Positions 1 through 7,535 of a stretch of DNA of 64,000 bases are shown piece by piece. The position numbers were made by a program, and so were the translations under genes. Numbering within the stretch: the stretch's first letter is position 1; the number at the start of each line of letters is the position of its first letter. The notes below the pieces were generated by a model. The model saw only the letters and a list, made by a program, of their open reading frames with translations. It did no database searches and had not been told where the DNA came from. The DNA lies in assembly GCA_019635635.1 (NCBI GenBank), contig JAHBZB010000002.1, forward strand, positions 581,204-645,203, written 5' to 3'. The stretch comes from Xanthobacteraceae bacterium. Lineage in GTDB: Bacteria > Pseudomonadota > Alphaproteobacteria > Rhizobiales > Xanthobacteraceae.

Positions 1-1306
1 GTTTATCAATCTCGCTAGGCCCGGTATTCGCAAATCCTCCTACTATTGCTGTTTGGGAAGCTAAATGCCCCGAAGTAGTTAGATTCACTTGAGCCCTCGC
101 AATACGATGAAGATTTTCCTTTTTTCCAGAAAATCCTAGCAAATAGAGCGAGGAACGAAGTTCACTAAGCCGCCTTGATCGAAAGAGACCGTGCAATTCA
201 GTGATTACAAGCGAAGTATTTAGATCATCAGATATCGCATCCAGAATTTCGCTTGGCACTTTCGCCGCTGGAGCAACTTCCTGAACTAGCTCGTACCAAC
301 TCCACAACGTCTTATGAGAATCATCTAGCGATTGAAATGTCCAATCGATCGGCTGACGATAATGCGTGCGCAGCATGTTAAATCGCAGGGCTTCGCCGGG
401 CCAAGCATACCCCTTCCAATCCGAAAGAAGTTGCCGGATGGTGATGAAGTTGCCGAGCGACTTCGACATCTTCTCGCCTTCGACCTGAAGGAAGCCGTTG
501 TGCATCCAGGTCTTCGCCATGATCGGCGCATGGAAGGCGCAGCGCGATTGCGCGATTTCATTCTCGTGATGCGGAAACACGAGATCGATGCCGCCGCCGT
601 GAATGTCGAAGGTCTCGCCCAGATGCTTCCACGACATCGCGGAGCATTCGATGTGCCAGCCCGGACGGCCCAGCACCGTGATGCCCGCGGGCGAAGGCCA
701 GCCCGGCTCGTTCGGCTTTGACGGTTTCCACAACACGAAGTCCATCGGATTGCGTTTGTAGGGCGCGACCTCGACGCGTGCGCCCGCTTCCATTTCGTCG
801 AGCGAACGCCGCGCAAGTCTGCCGTAGTCGTTCATCTTGCCGACTTCGAACAAGACATGATCCTGCTCGACGTAGGCGAATCCTGCTTTGACCAACCGAT
901 CGATCAGGTCGCGCATCTCCGCGATGTGCTCGGTGGCGCGCGGCTCGACGTCCGGGCGCAGGCAGCCCAGCGCATCGACGTCCTCGTGAAACTGCTGCTC
1001 GGTCTTTTCGGTGACGAGGCGGATCGCCTCGTTCAGCGGCAGATCGGGATATTCCTGGGCCGCGCGCGCATTGATCTTGTCGTCCACGTCGGTGATGTTG
1101 CGGACGTATTTCACTTTGTCCTTGCCGTAGAGCTGGCGCAGGAGCCGGTAGAGCACGTCGAACACGATTACGGGGCGCGCGTTGCCGATATGCGCGAAGT
1201 CGTAAACGGTCGGCCCGCAGACATACATGCGGACACCGCGCGCGGAATCGAGAGGCGCGAAGACCTCTTTCTCCTTGGTCAGCGTATTGTAGAGCCGAAG
1301 CTCCAT
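1..1306 (-). CDS. cysS: Cysteinyl-tRNA synthetase, 3' end cut by window edge
   Basis: This is the class I aminoacyl-tRNA synthetase that charges tRNA-Cys in the cytoplasm. The start at 1306 (MELRLYNTL) has a GGAG Shine-Dalgarno about 7 bases upstream. The HIGH-like motif (FAHIGNARP), the zinc-site residues ([19 protein letters not shown]) and KMSKS ([11 protein letters not shown]) are visible. About 435 codons are present against a usual length near 460, so only the last residues are missing. The frame stays open to base 2. The last third of the visible gene (about 1-360) falls to roughly 45% G+C by hand count and uses codons rare elsewhere here (ATA, TTA, CTA), while the first two thirds look native. 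The protein looks intact, so the composition change suggests a mosaic gene. Confidence 0.95.
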   Translation of the reverse strand, partial: MELRLYNTLTKEKEVFAPLDSARGVRMYVCGPTVYDFAHIGNARPVIVFDVLYRLLRQLYGKDKVKYVRNITDVDDKINARAAQEYPDLPLNEAIRLVTEKTEQQFHEDVDALGCLRPDVEPRATEHIAEMRDLIDRLVKAGFAYVEQDHVLFEVGKMNDYGRLARRSLDEMEAGARVEVAPYKRNPMDFVLWKPSKPNEPGWPSPAGITVLGRPGWHIECSAMSWKHLGETFDIHGGGIDLVFPHHENEIAQSRCAFHAPIMAKTWMHNGFLQVEGEKMSKSLGNFITIRQLLSDWKGYAWPGEALRFNMLRTHYRQPIDWTFQSLDDSHKTLWSWYELVQEVAPAAKVPSEILDAISDDLNTSLVITELHGLFRSRRLSELRSSLYLLGFSGKKENLHRIARAQVNLTTSGHLASQTAIVGGFANTGPSEIDK

Positions 1307-1666
1307 AGAATTCTCCGTCCCGCGGACCGGAACGTTCTCATCTCAGCTTTTAGAGAATAAACGGCCGTCCGCGCCTGCTATCAGGAGCGAATAATCTCGC
1401 GGCAAATGCCGAAGAAAGTGTTGTGGGCCGTGAACATGGGCCGGACCATGCTTTGGCGGCGGCACTCCGTCAAGAGCGGAGTGTTGCATGCGGGACTCAC
1501 CTCTTCCGGTGCGCACCGAATGCGGCATTCCTGCCGTTGACCCGATTCAGCGCACGCCTTACTCCCTCGCACCGGGCCGGGAGTCAGCGTTAACGGGCCG
1601 TCAACCCAACAGGCGCAACATTTGCACGGAGAGCCTATGCGCTCCGGGGGAACGGGTTTTTATCTC
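1307..1666. other. Intergenic region, no gene recognised
   Basis: This 360-base stretch separates cysS from a small secreted protein gene. Next to cysS it holds that gene's ribosome binding site. Further right is a 7-bp inverted repeat (CACTCCG at 1463-1469, CGGAGTG at 1477-1483) with a 7-base loop. Several short open frames cross it on both strands, but none has a convincing start or recognisable protein. It presumably holds the cysS promoter and that of the gene at 1667. Confidence 0.5.
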
Positions 1667-1978
1667 ATGACGACGCTTCGCTTTTCCGCGCTGGCCGCCT
1701 GCCTGCTTGCGTCCATCGCACTTGCAAGGGCCGAAACGCGCATCTTCATTCTCGACAGCTCCGACGGATACGGCATCGACAACTGCCTCGCCAAAGGCGA
1801 AGCCTGCGGCAAGGCCATGGCGACCGCGCTCTGCAAGTCCAATCGCTATGCGGCAGCGGTCGATTACGGCCGCATGGATCCGACCGAAATCACGGGCGCG
1901 GTGCCGGCCGGCGTGAAGGTCAAGGTTTGCGAGGGCGCGGGCTGCCCGGAGAAAGTCGCCATCACCTGCACGCGCTGA
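1667..1978 (+). CDS. Small secreted cysteine-containing protein, hypothetical
   Basis: A 103-residue protein of unknown function. The start at 1667 (MTTLRFSALAACLL) gives a clean signal peptide ending near residue 22 (ALARA), followed by a mature domain of about 80 residues. An in-frame upstream start at 1622 would spoil the signal peptide. The mature part has six cysteines (NC, AC, LC, VC, GC, TC), which suggests disulfide bonding in the periplasm. A rho-independent terminator follows within 30 bases, so it is probably monocistronic. It resembles conserved hypothetical proteins of Hyphomicrobiales, but I cannot name a family. Confidence 0.7.
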   Translation: MTTLRFSALAACLLASIALARAETRIFILDSSDGYGIDNCLAKGEACGKAMATALCKSNRYAAAVDYGRMDPTEITGAVPAGVKVKVCEGAGCPEKVAITCTR

Positions 1979-2000
1979 TCCAACCAGGCAGCGAACGAGA

Positions 2001-2029
2001 AAAGCCGGGCCTCGAAGCCCGGTTTTTTC
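2001..2029 (+). terminator. Rho-independent terminator after small secreted protein
   Basis: A 6-bp GC stem (CCGGGC at 2005-2010, GCCCGG at 2017-2022) has a 6-base loop and is followed by a T run. It sits about 25 bases after the stop at 1978. Confidence 0.8.
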
Positions 2030-2040
2030 GTTTTCAGGCC

Positions 2041-2077
2041 GACAAAAGAAATCGGGCGGCGCTTGGTAGCGCCGCCC
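2041..2077 (-). terminator. Terminator of the porin gene
   Basis: A perfect 9-bp stem (GGGCGGCGC at 2054-2062, GCGCCGCCC at 2069-2077) has a 6-base loop. Read on the minus strand it is followed by a T-rich tract (complement of 2041-2050). It lies 25 bases beyond the porin stop codon at 2103. Confidence 0.75.
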
Positions 2078-2102
2078 GTTCCTTCAAGCTTCGCAGAGAA
2101 GC

Positions 2103-2960
2103 TTAGTTCTTGATCTTCGACAGAAGCGTATCGAACGACAGCTTCGCGATGAACGTGCCCGAGCACCAGCGGCTGGCACCAGCACCGAAACCGGTGAAGG
2201 CGACGCACTCGGCCGGGCTCAGGTCGGTGTCGTGATAGCGCAGGTCGAGGGTCAGCGCGCTCAGCGTGAAGGCGATACCCGCGTTCCAGTAGGTGTAGCT
2301 TACGTCAGCACCACCGAAGGTCGCGGCATTCTGCTCGATGTCCCAGTGACCGACGGCGCCGGACACGAAGGAGCCGAGCGGGCCGTACGAGGTCGGGCTC
2401 GACCACGGCAGCACGTACTTGGCCGACGCTTCGTAGTAGACGCCCTGCACGCCGCTCAGGCCGTTGGCGGCGCCGATGTGCAGCAGGTCAGGCGTATAGA
2501 ACACGCTGGCGCCGAGGGTGAAGGAGTCGGACACAGCGTAAGAAGCCTTCGCATAGACTTCGAAGAAGTCCGTGTCGAAAGCGGGCTGCTCTTTCGGATA
2601 CCAGTAGTAGAAGTAGCCGATGTCGAGACCGAATTTGCCCCACGTGTTACGCCAGCCGGCGTACATGTCGACTTCGGTGCCGGTGTTCAGCTCGATCGCG
2701 TTGCCGGCGATACCGGCGTAAAGCTGACCGAACGAGAAATTGCGCTGCAGTTCGAAATATGCGCCCGTCGAAGCGTGACGATCCGACTGCGAAACGCCGC
2801 GGAAGTTGTAGTCGGACGCAACCCAGCCACCGACCGCAACGTCCCAGAGCGGCGTCGCCGGCGGTGCCGCCTTGTAGTAGGCCTTCACCGGCATATCGGC
2901 GGCGAATGCGGTACCGGCCATAAGCGCAAGCGCAACGCCGGTTCCCAGGATCTTCTTCAT
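2103..2960 (-). CDS. TorF-like putative porin, outer-membrane beta barrel
   Basis: A 285-residue protein of the TorF/Gcw_chp putative porin family. The start at 2960 (MKKILGTGVALALMAG) has a GAGGGG Shine-Dalgarno 7 bases upstream. The ATG five codons earlier lies on top of that site and is less likely. The signal peptide ends near AFA-AD. The mature chain consists of alternating amphipathic beta strands rich in Tyr, Trp and Gly, opening with the family hallmark WDVAVGGWVASDYNFRGVSQ. Such proteins are predicted channels or small-molecule receptors in the outer membrane, and the substrate cannot be told from sequence. Its own terminator follows and 327 non-coding bases precede it, so it is a single-gene unit. 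Confidence 0.85.
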   Translation of the reverse strand: MKKILGTGVALALMAGTAFAADMPVKAYYKAAPPATPLWDVAVGGWVASDYNFRGVSQSDRHASTGAYFELQRNFSFGQLYAGIAGNAIELNTGTEVDMYAGWRNTWGKFGLDIGYFYYWYPKEQPAFDTDFFEVYAKASYAVSDSFTLGASVFYTPDLLHIGAANGLSGVQGVYYEASAKYVLPWSSPTSYGPLGSFVSGAVGHWDIEQNAATFGGADVSYTYWNAGIAFTLSALTLDLRYHDTDLSPAECVAFTGFGAGASRWCSGTFIAKLSFDTLLSKIKN

Positions 2961-3287
2961 TTTGTTACCCCTCATCGTGACCCCAATTTCAATCTCGTGA
3001 AGTGCCCTTCCTGGAACGGCCGGTGAGTGAGGTCACACTCGCCCGGGGCACCCCGAACCTCGTATTCGACACAGAAAATCCAATATTCACGGGGGTTTTC
3101 GCAACGTCACGGTCTAGGCAACGTGCCTAATCGTTATGCAAACAGGGGGGCAAAACGCGGGATTTCGTAGGGCGTTGCAGAATTGACACGAGTGTGGCTA
3201 CGCCAAATGGCGTAGATCGCGGCGGGTAAGACCCTACCCTGCGGCAAATCTCGCGATTTTTTGCCGTTCCGGCCCCGAAAGGCCGAC
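2961..3287. other. Intergenic region upstream of the porin
   Basis: These 327 bases lie between the DUF2783 stop and the porin start. They contain the porin ribosome binding site and must hold its promoter, though I see no clear -35/-10 pair on the minus strand. A perfect 7-bp inverted repeat (CTACGCC at 3197-3203, GGCGTAG at 3208-3214, 4-base loop) sits 85 bases beyond the end of the hmg operon. It may be a weak terminator-like hairpin or a protein site, but it lacks a T run. Confidence 0.5.
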
Positions 3288-3482
3288 TCAGCCGGCTTTT
3301 CTAGCCAGCGAAATCGCTTCCTTGAGCACGGCGAGGTCGCCAATGTGATTCGAGAGAATCAGCACAAGCCGCGCGTTCAAGGCTGCGCTTTCCGCTTCAC
3401 TTGCGCGACGATGGGCTTCGACCAGTGCCTCATAAGCGGCGTCGGGATTTGCAAAGCCGTTTTCGGTTTTGAGCACGGTCAT
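3288..3482 (-). CDS. DUF2783 protein, likely small partner of the flavin hydroxylase
   Basis: A 64-residue acidic, mostly helical protein of the DUF2783 family. Its ATG overlaps the stop of the flavin monooxygenase by 4 bases, so the two are translationally coupled. DUF2783 genes recur beside aromatic flavin hydroxylases. In Pseudomonas putida U the 3-hydroxyphenylacetate hydroxylase is described as a flavoprotein (MhaA) plus a very small coupling protein (MhaB). Size and position make this protein an MhaB candidate, which is inference. It is the last gene of the leftward homogentisate operon. No catalytic motif is visible. Confidence 0.75.
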   Translation of the reverse strand: MTVLKTENGFANPDAAYEALVEAHRRASEAESAALNARLVLILSNHIGDLAVLKEAISLARKAG

Positions 3483-5086
3483 TTCGCCAATCCTTTTGCA
3501 CGCGCGAGCGCATCGCGAATCCTGTTGCCGTTATAGCTGCGCATGCGCGCGCACAGATGATGGTCTGGCCGCAGCAGATAGGCCGCACCCGGCGTCGCAT
3601 CGAAACGCTGCGTAAAAATCCCCTCACGGTCGATCAGGTCTTCGCCGATCGCCGTCATGCGCAGACCTTCCGGCACGTTCGGACGCGCGCCGTCCTTGAC
3701 GTAGAGCAGTTGAAAATCCTCGGTCAGCGTTTGCAGGAGAAAACGCTTGCCACCGCTATCTTCAAGCGGCGCGTCCGGCACCGGCAAGCCGAGCCGCGCG
3801 CTGCCGCCGAAATCCTCGCGATCGGGTGTCGTCAGCGGGGAATCGTACTCGGACGCAACCGACAACCTGCCCGAATTGACCATCCGCCGCGCGAATGCCG
3901 CATGCGGCGCGAGTTGCAGCACGGCGTTTCGCAACACCCGCTCCTGCTTCGTGCGCGGCGCGATAAAATCGGTCGAGCGTGTGGAATGGCCGATGTTCTC
4001 GTCGGCCGCCTGCCCCCGCTCCAGATCGTAACTTTCGAGCAGGCTCTCCGGCGCTTCGCCGTTCAGCACCAGCGCGAGTTTCCAGACGAGGTTTTCCGCG
4101 TCCTGAATGCCGGAGTTCGCACCGCGCGCGCCGAAGGGCGAAACCTGATGTGCGCTGTCGCCGACGAAAATCACGCGGCCGTGCAAGAATTTCTTCAGGC
4201 GTGCGCAGTTGAAGCGATAGACCGAAACCCATTCGAGTTCGAACTTGCGCTCGCCCAGCATGCGCTCGAGCCGCGGAAGCACGCGCTCCGGCTTCTTTTC
4301 CTCCTCCGGGTCAGCGTCGGGTCCCAGTTGCAGATCGATGCGCCAGACATTGTCTGGCTGGCGGTGCAGAAGCGCCGACTGCCCGGAATGAAACGGCGGA
4401 TCGAACCAGAACCAGCGCTCCGTCGGATATTCGGCGGACATCTTCACGTCCGCGATCAGGAAGCGTTCCTCGAAGGTGTGACCCTCAAATTTCAGGCCGA
4501 GACAATCGCGCACCTTGGAGCGCGCGCCGTCGCAGGCGAGACACCAGTCCGTGTCGAGTTCGTATTGCCCCTCGGGCGTTTCGATCGTCAGCCGCACAAA
4601 GCCGTCGTGTTTCCCGACCGCCGTGACGCGGTTGCGCCAGCGCAGGTCGATCAGCGGCAATTCCACCGCGCGCTCGACCAGATAGCCTTCGAGATAATAC
4701 TGCTGGAGATTGATGAAGGCCGGCATCCGGTGGCCGGTCTCCGGCAGAAGATCGAACGAATAGACCTGGTGCTCGCCGAGAAAGACCTTGCCGAGTTGCC
4801 AGACTACGCCCTTTTCGACCAGCCGGTCGCCGAGGCCGAGGCGATCCATAATTTCGAGCGAACGCTTGGAAAAGCAGATCGCGCGCGAGCCTTCGCCGAT
4901 GCGGTCGGCGTCGTCGAGAATGACGGCAGGTATGCCGCGCTTTGCAAGATCGATCGCAGCAGTAAGTCCGACCGGACCGGCACCGACGATGACGACGGGA
5001 CGTCTCGCGGGTTTCGCGGCGTCCTGATCGGCGCTGCGGCGATAGCCGAATTGATAGACGGTCTTGTTCGCGGCGGGTCGGTTCAT
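3479..5086 (-). CDS. FAD-dependent aromatic hydroxylase (PheA/MhpA type)
   Basis: A 535-residue group A flavin monooxygenase. The Rossmann FAD motif (VVIVGAGPVGLTAA) lies at about residues 31-44, the DG-type motif (CDGARSKVRD) near 185, and the second FAD-contact GD motif (FVGDSAHQVSPFGARG) near 305. Family members hydroxylate phenolic rings with NAD(P)H and oxygen. In an operon with homogentisate dioxygenase the most economical role is making homogentisate, for example from 3-hydroxyphenylacetate (MhaA-like). This is inferred, because 3-(3-hydroxyphenyl)propionate-type hydroxylases look alike. It starts 31 bases after the upstream gene's stop and overlaps the following DUF2783 gene by 4 bases. 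Confidence 0.85.
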   Translation of the reverse strand: MNRPAANKTVYQFGYRRSADQDAAKPARRPVVIVGAGPVGLTAAIDLAKRGIPAVILDDADRIGEGSRAICFSKRSLEIMDRLGLGDRLVEKGVVWQLGKVFLGEHQVYSFDLLPETGHRMPAFINLQQYYLEGYLVERAVELPLIDLRWRNRVTAVGKHDGFVRLTIETPEGQYELDTDWCLACDGARSKVRDCLGLKFEGHTFEERFLIADVKMSAEYPTERWFWFDPPFHSGQSALLHRQPDNVWRIDLQLGPDADPEEEKKPERVLPRLERMLGERKFELEWVSVYRFNCARLKKFLHGRVIFVGDSAHQVSPFGARGANSGIQDAENLVWKLALVLNGEAPESLLESYDLERGQAADENIGHSTRSTDFIAPRTKQERVLRNAVLQLAPHAAFARRMVNSGRLSVASEYDSPLTTPDREDFGGSARLGLPVPDAPLEDSGGKRFLLQTLTEDFQLLYVKDGARPNVPEGLRMTAIGEDLIDREGIFTQRFDATPGAAYLLRPDHHLCARMRSYNGNRIRDALARAKGLAK

Positions 5087-5117
5087 TTCAGACGCATAGT
5101 GGCCACCCGCCGCAAGC

Positions 5118-5576
5118 TCAGGGCTTGAAGTCGAGCTTCGTCTCGAGATCCTTCTTGATCTCGGCGGGGCATGGGCCTTTGGAGGAAAAATTCGCGGTAA
5201 TCTGCTCGATCATGATGCCGTGGATGATCGCGATCAGCGCAAGCTGGCGGGCGTTCTTTTTCTTTTCGTTGCGCCAATACGCCATCATCGGTTCGAAATT
5301 GCGCTTCTGCCAGTCCATGCCGCAATAGGCGGCGCCACCGGAGAAAATCCCGCGGCCGACGATCTGGCTGGTTTCGGCAAGCGTCAACGGCGGGTTCTTC
5401 TTTTCCGCGTCGGTCGCAGGGGCGCAGCGCTCGCCTTTTTCGCAGCGCGCGTTTTGCAAACTTTCGAGCGCGATCTGCAAAATCTTCTGCATGTATTCTT
5501 CGCGGTTCTTCGGCACCTGCGCGAAGGCGCCTGTGACAGAGGCGAAGAGGAGAACGATGACTGCAAGCAAGCGCAT
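5118..5576 (-). CDS. Secreted hypothetical protein in the homogentisate operon
   Basis: A 152-residue protein. The start at 5576 (MRLLAVIVLLFASVTGAFA) gives a typical signal peptide cut after AFA, and earlier in-frame starts would disrupt it. The mature part is soluble and largely helical, with four cysteines (RCEKGERC near 45-50, YC near 84, PC near 135). That is compatible with a periplasmic disulfide-bonded protein. It sits 10 bases after the metallo-beta-lactamase-fold gene and 31 bases before the flavin hydroxylase, so it belongs to the operon. No family is recognised. A substrate-binding or accessory role in uptake of aromatic compounds is possible but unsupported by motifs. Confidence 0.7.
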   Translation of the reverse strand: MRLLAVIVLLFASVTGAFAQVPKNREEYMQKILQIALESLQNARCEKGERCAPATDAEKKNPPLTLAETSQIVGRGIFSGGAAYCGMDWQKRNFEPMMAYWRNEKKKNARQLALIAIIHGIMIEQITANFSSKGPCPAEIKKDLETKLDFKP

Positions 5577-5586
5577 GGCGGTATCT

Positions 5587-6537
5587 CTACTGCTGTAACG
5601 CCTTCCACATCTCGCGGTCGCGCTCGGCTGTCCAGACCACCGGATGGTCGATGCCCCTGGCCTCGTCGTACGCCCGCGAAACATTGAACGGCATGCAATG
5701 CTCGTAGATCGCGAATGATGCGTATTTTGTGTCCATCGCGGCGCGGGCCGCATTCCAGGCGTCTTTCAGGCTGCCGCCCTTCTGCGCCACCGGTAAAATG
5801 CTGCCGTAAAGGTCCGAAAGAAACGCCTTGGTCAGCTTGATTCCATCCTTGACCTGAGACGCGCTTTTCAGCGCCGCGCCACGCCCCGGCACGAGCGCCG
5901 CCGAACCGAATTCTGCGAGATTATTCAAAGTGTTCGGCCAGTCCTTAAGATGGGCGTCACCGCAGTAGCAGGCCGAGTGATATTCGACGAGATCGCCGGA
6001 AAAGACGACGTTCGCGTCCGGCACATAGGCAACGATATCGCCGGCCGTATGCCCCCGCCCGATGTGGCGGATTTTCACCTCGCGCTTGCCGAGCCAAACC
6101 GTCATTTCCTTGGGAAAGGTAACCGTCGGCCAGGTCAAACCGGGAATCGATTCTTCCGCGCGGAACAGCCGGGGGAACCGCCCGATTTCCGAATCCATAT
6201 CCTGCTTGCCGCGTTCGGCGATCAGGTCGCGCGTCGCATCGGACGCGAGAATCGCTTTCGCGTTGTAGGCTGACGCGCCGAGCACGCGCACCGCGTGGTA
6301 ATGCGTCAACAGAACGTGCGTGATCGGCTTGTCGGTTACTTTCTTCACGCGCGCGATCACGTCCTGCGCCATCACCGGGGTCGCCTGCGCGTCGATCACC
6401 ATCACGCCGTCGTCGCCGACGATGATGCCGGAGTTCGGATCGCCTTCCGCGGTGAAGGCATATAGATCGCGGCCGATCTCCTCGAAGGTGACTTTCTTTT
6501 CCGAGAGATCGCCGGTCGAAGCAAATGTCGCCATCAC
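5587..6537 (-). CDS. Metallo-beta-lactamase-fold hydrolase with altered HxHxDH motif
   Basis: A 316-residue MBL-fold protein. The fold is clear from the N-terminal beta strands, the LTHYH segment at residues 77-81, GHTAGD near 160 and FSGDLVEYHSACYCGD near 178-192. In canonical members the first metal motif is HxHxDH. Here it reads HYHAVR (79-84), so the Asp and second His that build the Zn2 site are replaced by Val and Arg, while other ligands (HTAGD His, SGD Asp) remain. It may bind one metal or a different one. The start overlaps the preceding hydrolase stop by 4 bases. Its place in the operon suggests hydrolysis of a thioester, lactone or ester linked to homogentisate metabolism. The substrate is unknown. 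Confidence 0.85.
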   Translation of the reverse strand: MMATFASTGDLSEKKVTFEEIGRDLYAFTAEGDPNSGIIVGDDGVMVIDAQATPVMAQDVIARVKKVTDKPITHVLLTHYHAVRVLGASAYNAKAILASDATRDLIAERGKQDMDSEIGRFPRLFRAEESIPGLTWPTVTFPKEMTVWLGKREVKIRHIGRGHTAGDIVAYVPDANVVFSGDLVEYHSACYCGDAHLKDWPNTLNNLAEFGSAALVPGRGAALKSASQVKDGIKLTKAFLSDLYGSILPVAQKGGSLKDAWNAARAAMDTKYASFAIYEHCMPFNVSRAYDEARGIDHPVVWTAERDREMWKALQQ

Positions 6538-7532
6538 GCCTTTTCCACTTTGTGATCGATCGCACCGAAGATGGTCTTGCCCGACGCGTCGAGCATTTCA
6601 ATTTTCACGCTATCGCCGAAGGACAGAAACGGCGTCGAAGGCTTGCCGTTGCGGATCGTTTCGACGGCGCGGATTTCAGCGATGCAGGAATAACCGACCC
6701 CGCCCTCTTCCAGCGTCCTGCCCGGTCCGCCATCGGCGTCCTTGTTCGACACCGTGCCGGAGCCGACGATCATGCCGGCGGAAAGCGGACGCGTACCCGC
6801 GGCATGTGCGATCAGCTTGCCGAAGTCGAACGTCATGTCGGTCTTCGCGTTCGGCTTTCCGAATGGCTTGCCGTTCACATAAGAAAGCAGCGGCAGGTTC
6901 AGCGTCGCGCCGTCCCAAGCACTTCCCAGTTCGTCGGGCGTCGCCGCGACCGGCGAGAACGCGGTCGGTGCCTTGCCCTGAAAGAAGCCGAAGCCTTTGG
7001 CGAGTTCGCCGGGAATGAGGTTGCGCAGGCTGACATCGTTCACGAGCATCACGAGCAGAATTTTCTTGCGCGCTTCTTCCGCGGAAATGCCCATCGGGAC
7101 ATCGTCCACGATCACCGCGACTTCGGCCTCAAAATCGATGCCCCAGGCGGTATCGCCAAGTTTCGACGGCTCGCGGGGGCCTAAGAACCGATCCGAGCCG
7201 CCGCGATACATCAGCGCATCGGTCCAGAAGCTCTGCGGCATCTCGGCGTTGCGCGCCTTACGCACGAGTTCAACGTGATTGACGTAAGCCGAGCCATCGG
7301 CCCAGCCGAACGAGCGCGGCAAGGGCGCGGCGCAATCGGCCGAATCGAATGGCGCGGAATCGATCTTGCCTTCCTCCAGCGCTTTCGCGATCTGACGAAG
7401 CTCCGGCTCAGCCTCGTCCCAATGTTCGAGGGCGACCTGCAAGGTCGCGGCGGCATCGGCGTAGCGCGTTAGATCGCGCGAGACGATGACAAGCTGGCCG
7501 TCGCGGCCTTCTTTCAGGGATGCGAGCTTCAT
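6534..7532 (-). CDS. Fumarylacetoacetate hydrolase family protein
   Basis: A 332-residue FAH-fold enzyme, in this context the final homogentisate step (fumarylacetoacetate to fumarate and acetoacetate). The metal-binding acidic residues of the family are visible in IDFEAEVAVIVDD (about 138-150) and the downstream VNDVSLRNLIP segment. The C-terminal half has the usual GSGTVSNKD and EGGVGYSCIAEIR strands. It is shorter than the eukaryotic-type FahA of about 420-430 residues, and this compact form is common in proteobacterial hmg clusters. It follows homogentisate dioxygenase after a 3-base gap and overlaps the MBL gene by 4 bases. Confidence 0.88.
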   Translation of the reverse strand: MKLASLKEGRDGQLVIVSRDLTRYADAAATLQVALEHWDEAEPELRQIAKALEEGKIDSAPFDSADCAAPLPRSFGWADGSAYVNHVELVRKARNAEMPQSFWTDALMYRGGSDRFLGPREPSKLGDTAWGIDFEAEVAVIVDDVPMGISAEEARKKILLVMLVNDVSLRNLIPGELAKGFGFFQGKAPTAFSPVAATPDELGSAWDGATLNLPLLSYVNGKPFGKPNAKTDMTFDFGKLIAHAAGTRPLSAGMIVGSGTVSNKDADGGPGRTLEEGGVGYSCIAEIRAVETIRNGKPSTPFLSFGDSVKIEMLDASGKTIFGAIDHKVEKA

Positions 7533-7535
7533 TCC

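Noticed and set aside
1343-1670. Short open frames between cysS and the small secreted protein
   Set aside because: They overlap each other on both strands, lack Shine-Dalgarno sites and show no recognisable protein features.
3183-3211. Promoter with TTGACA at 3183
   Set aside because: No matching -10 at 16-18 bases (AATGGC-like sequence there) and no plus-strand gene follows. Kept only as a low-interest observation.
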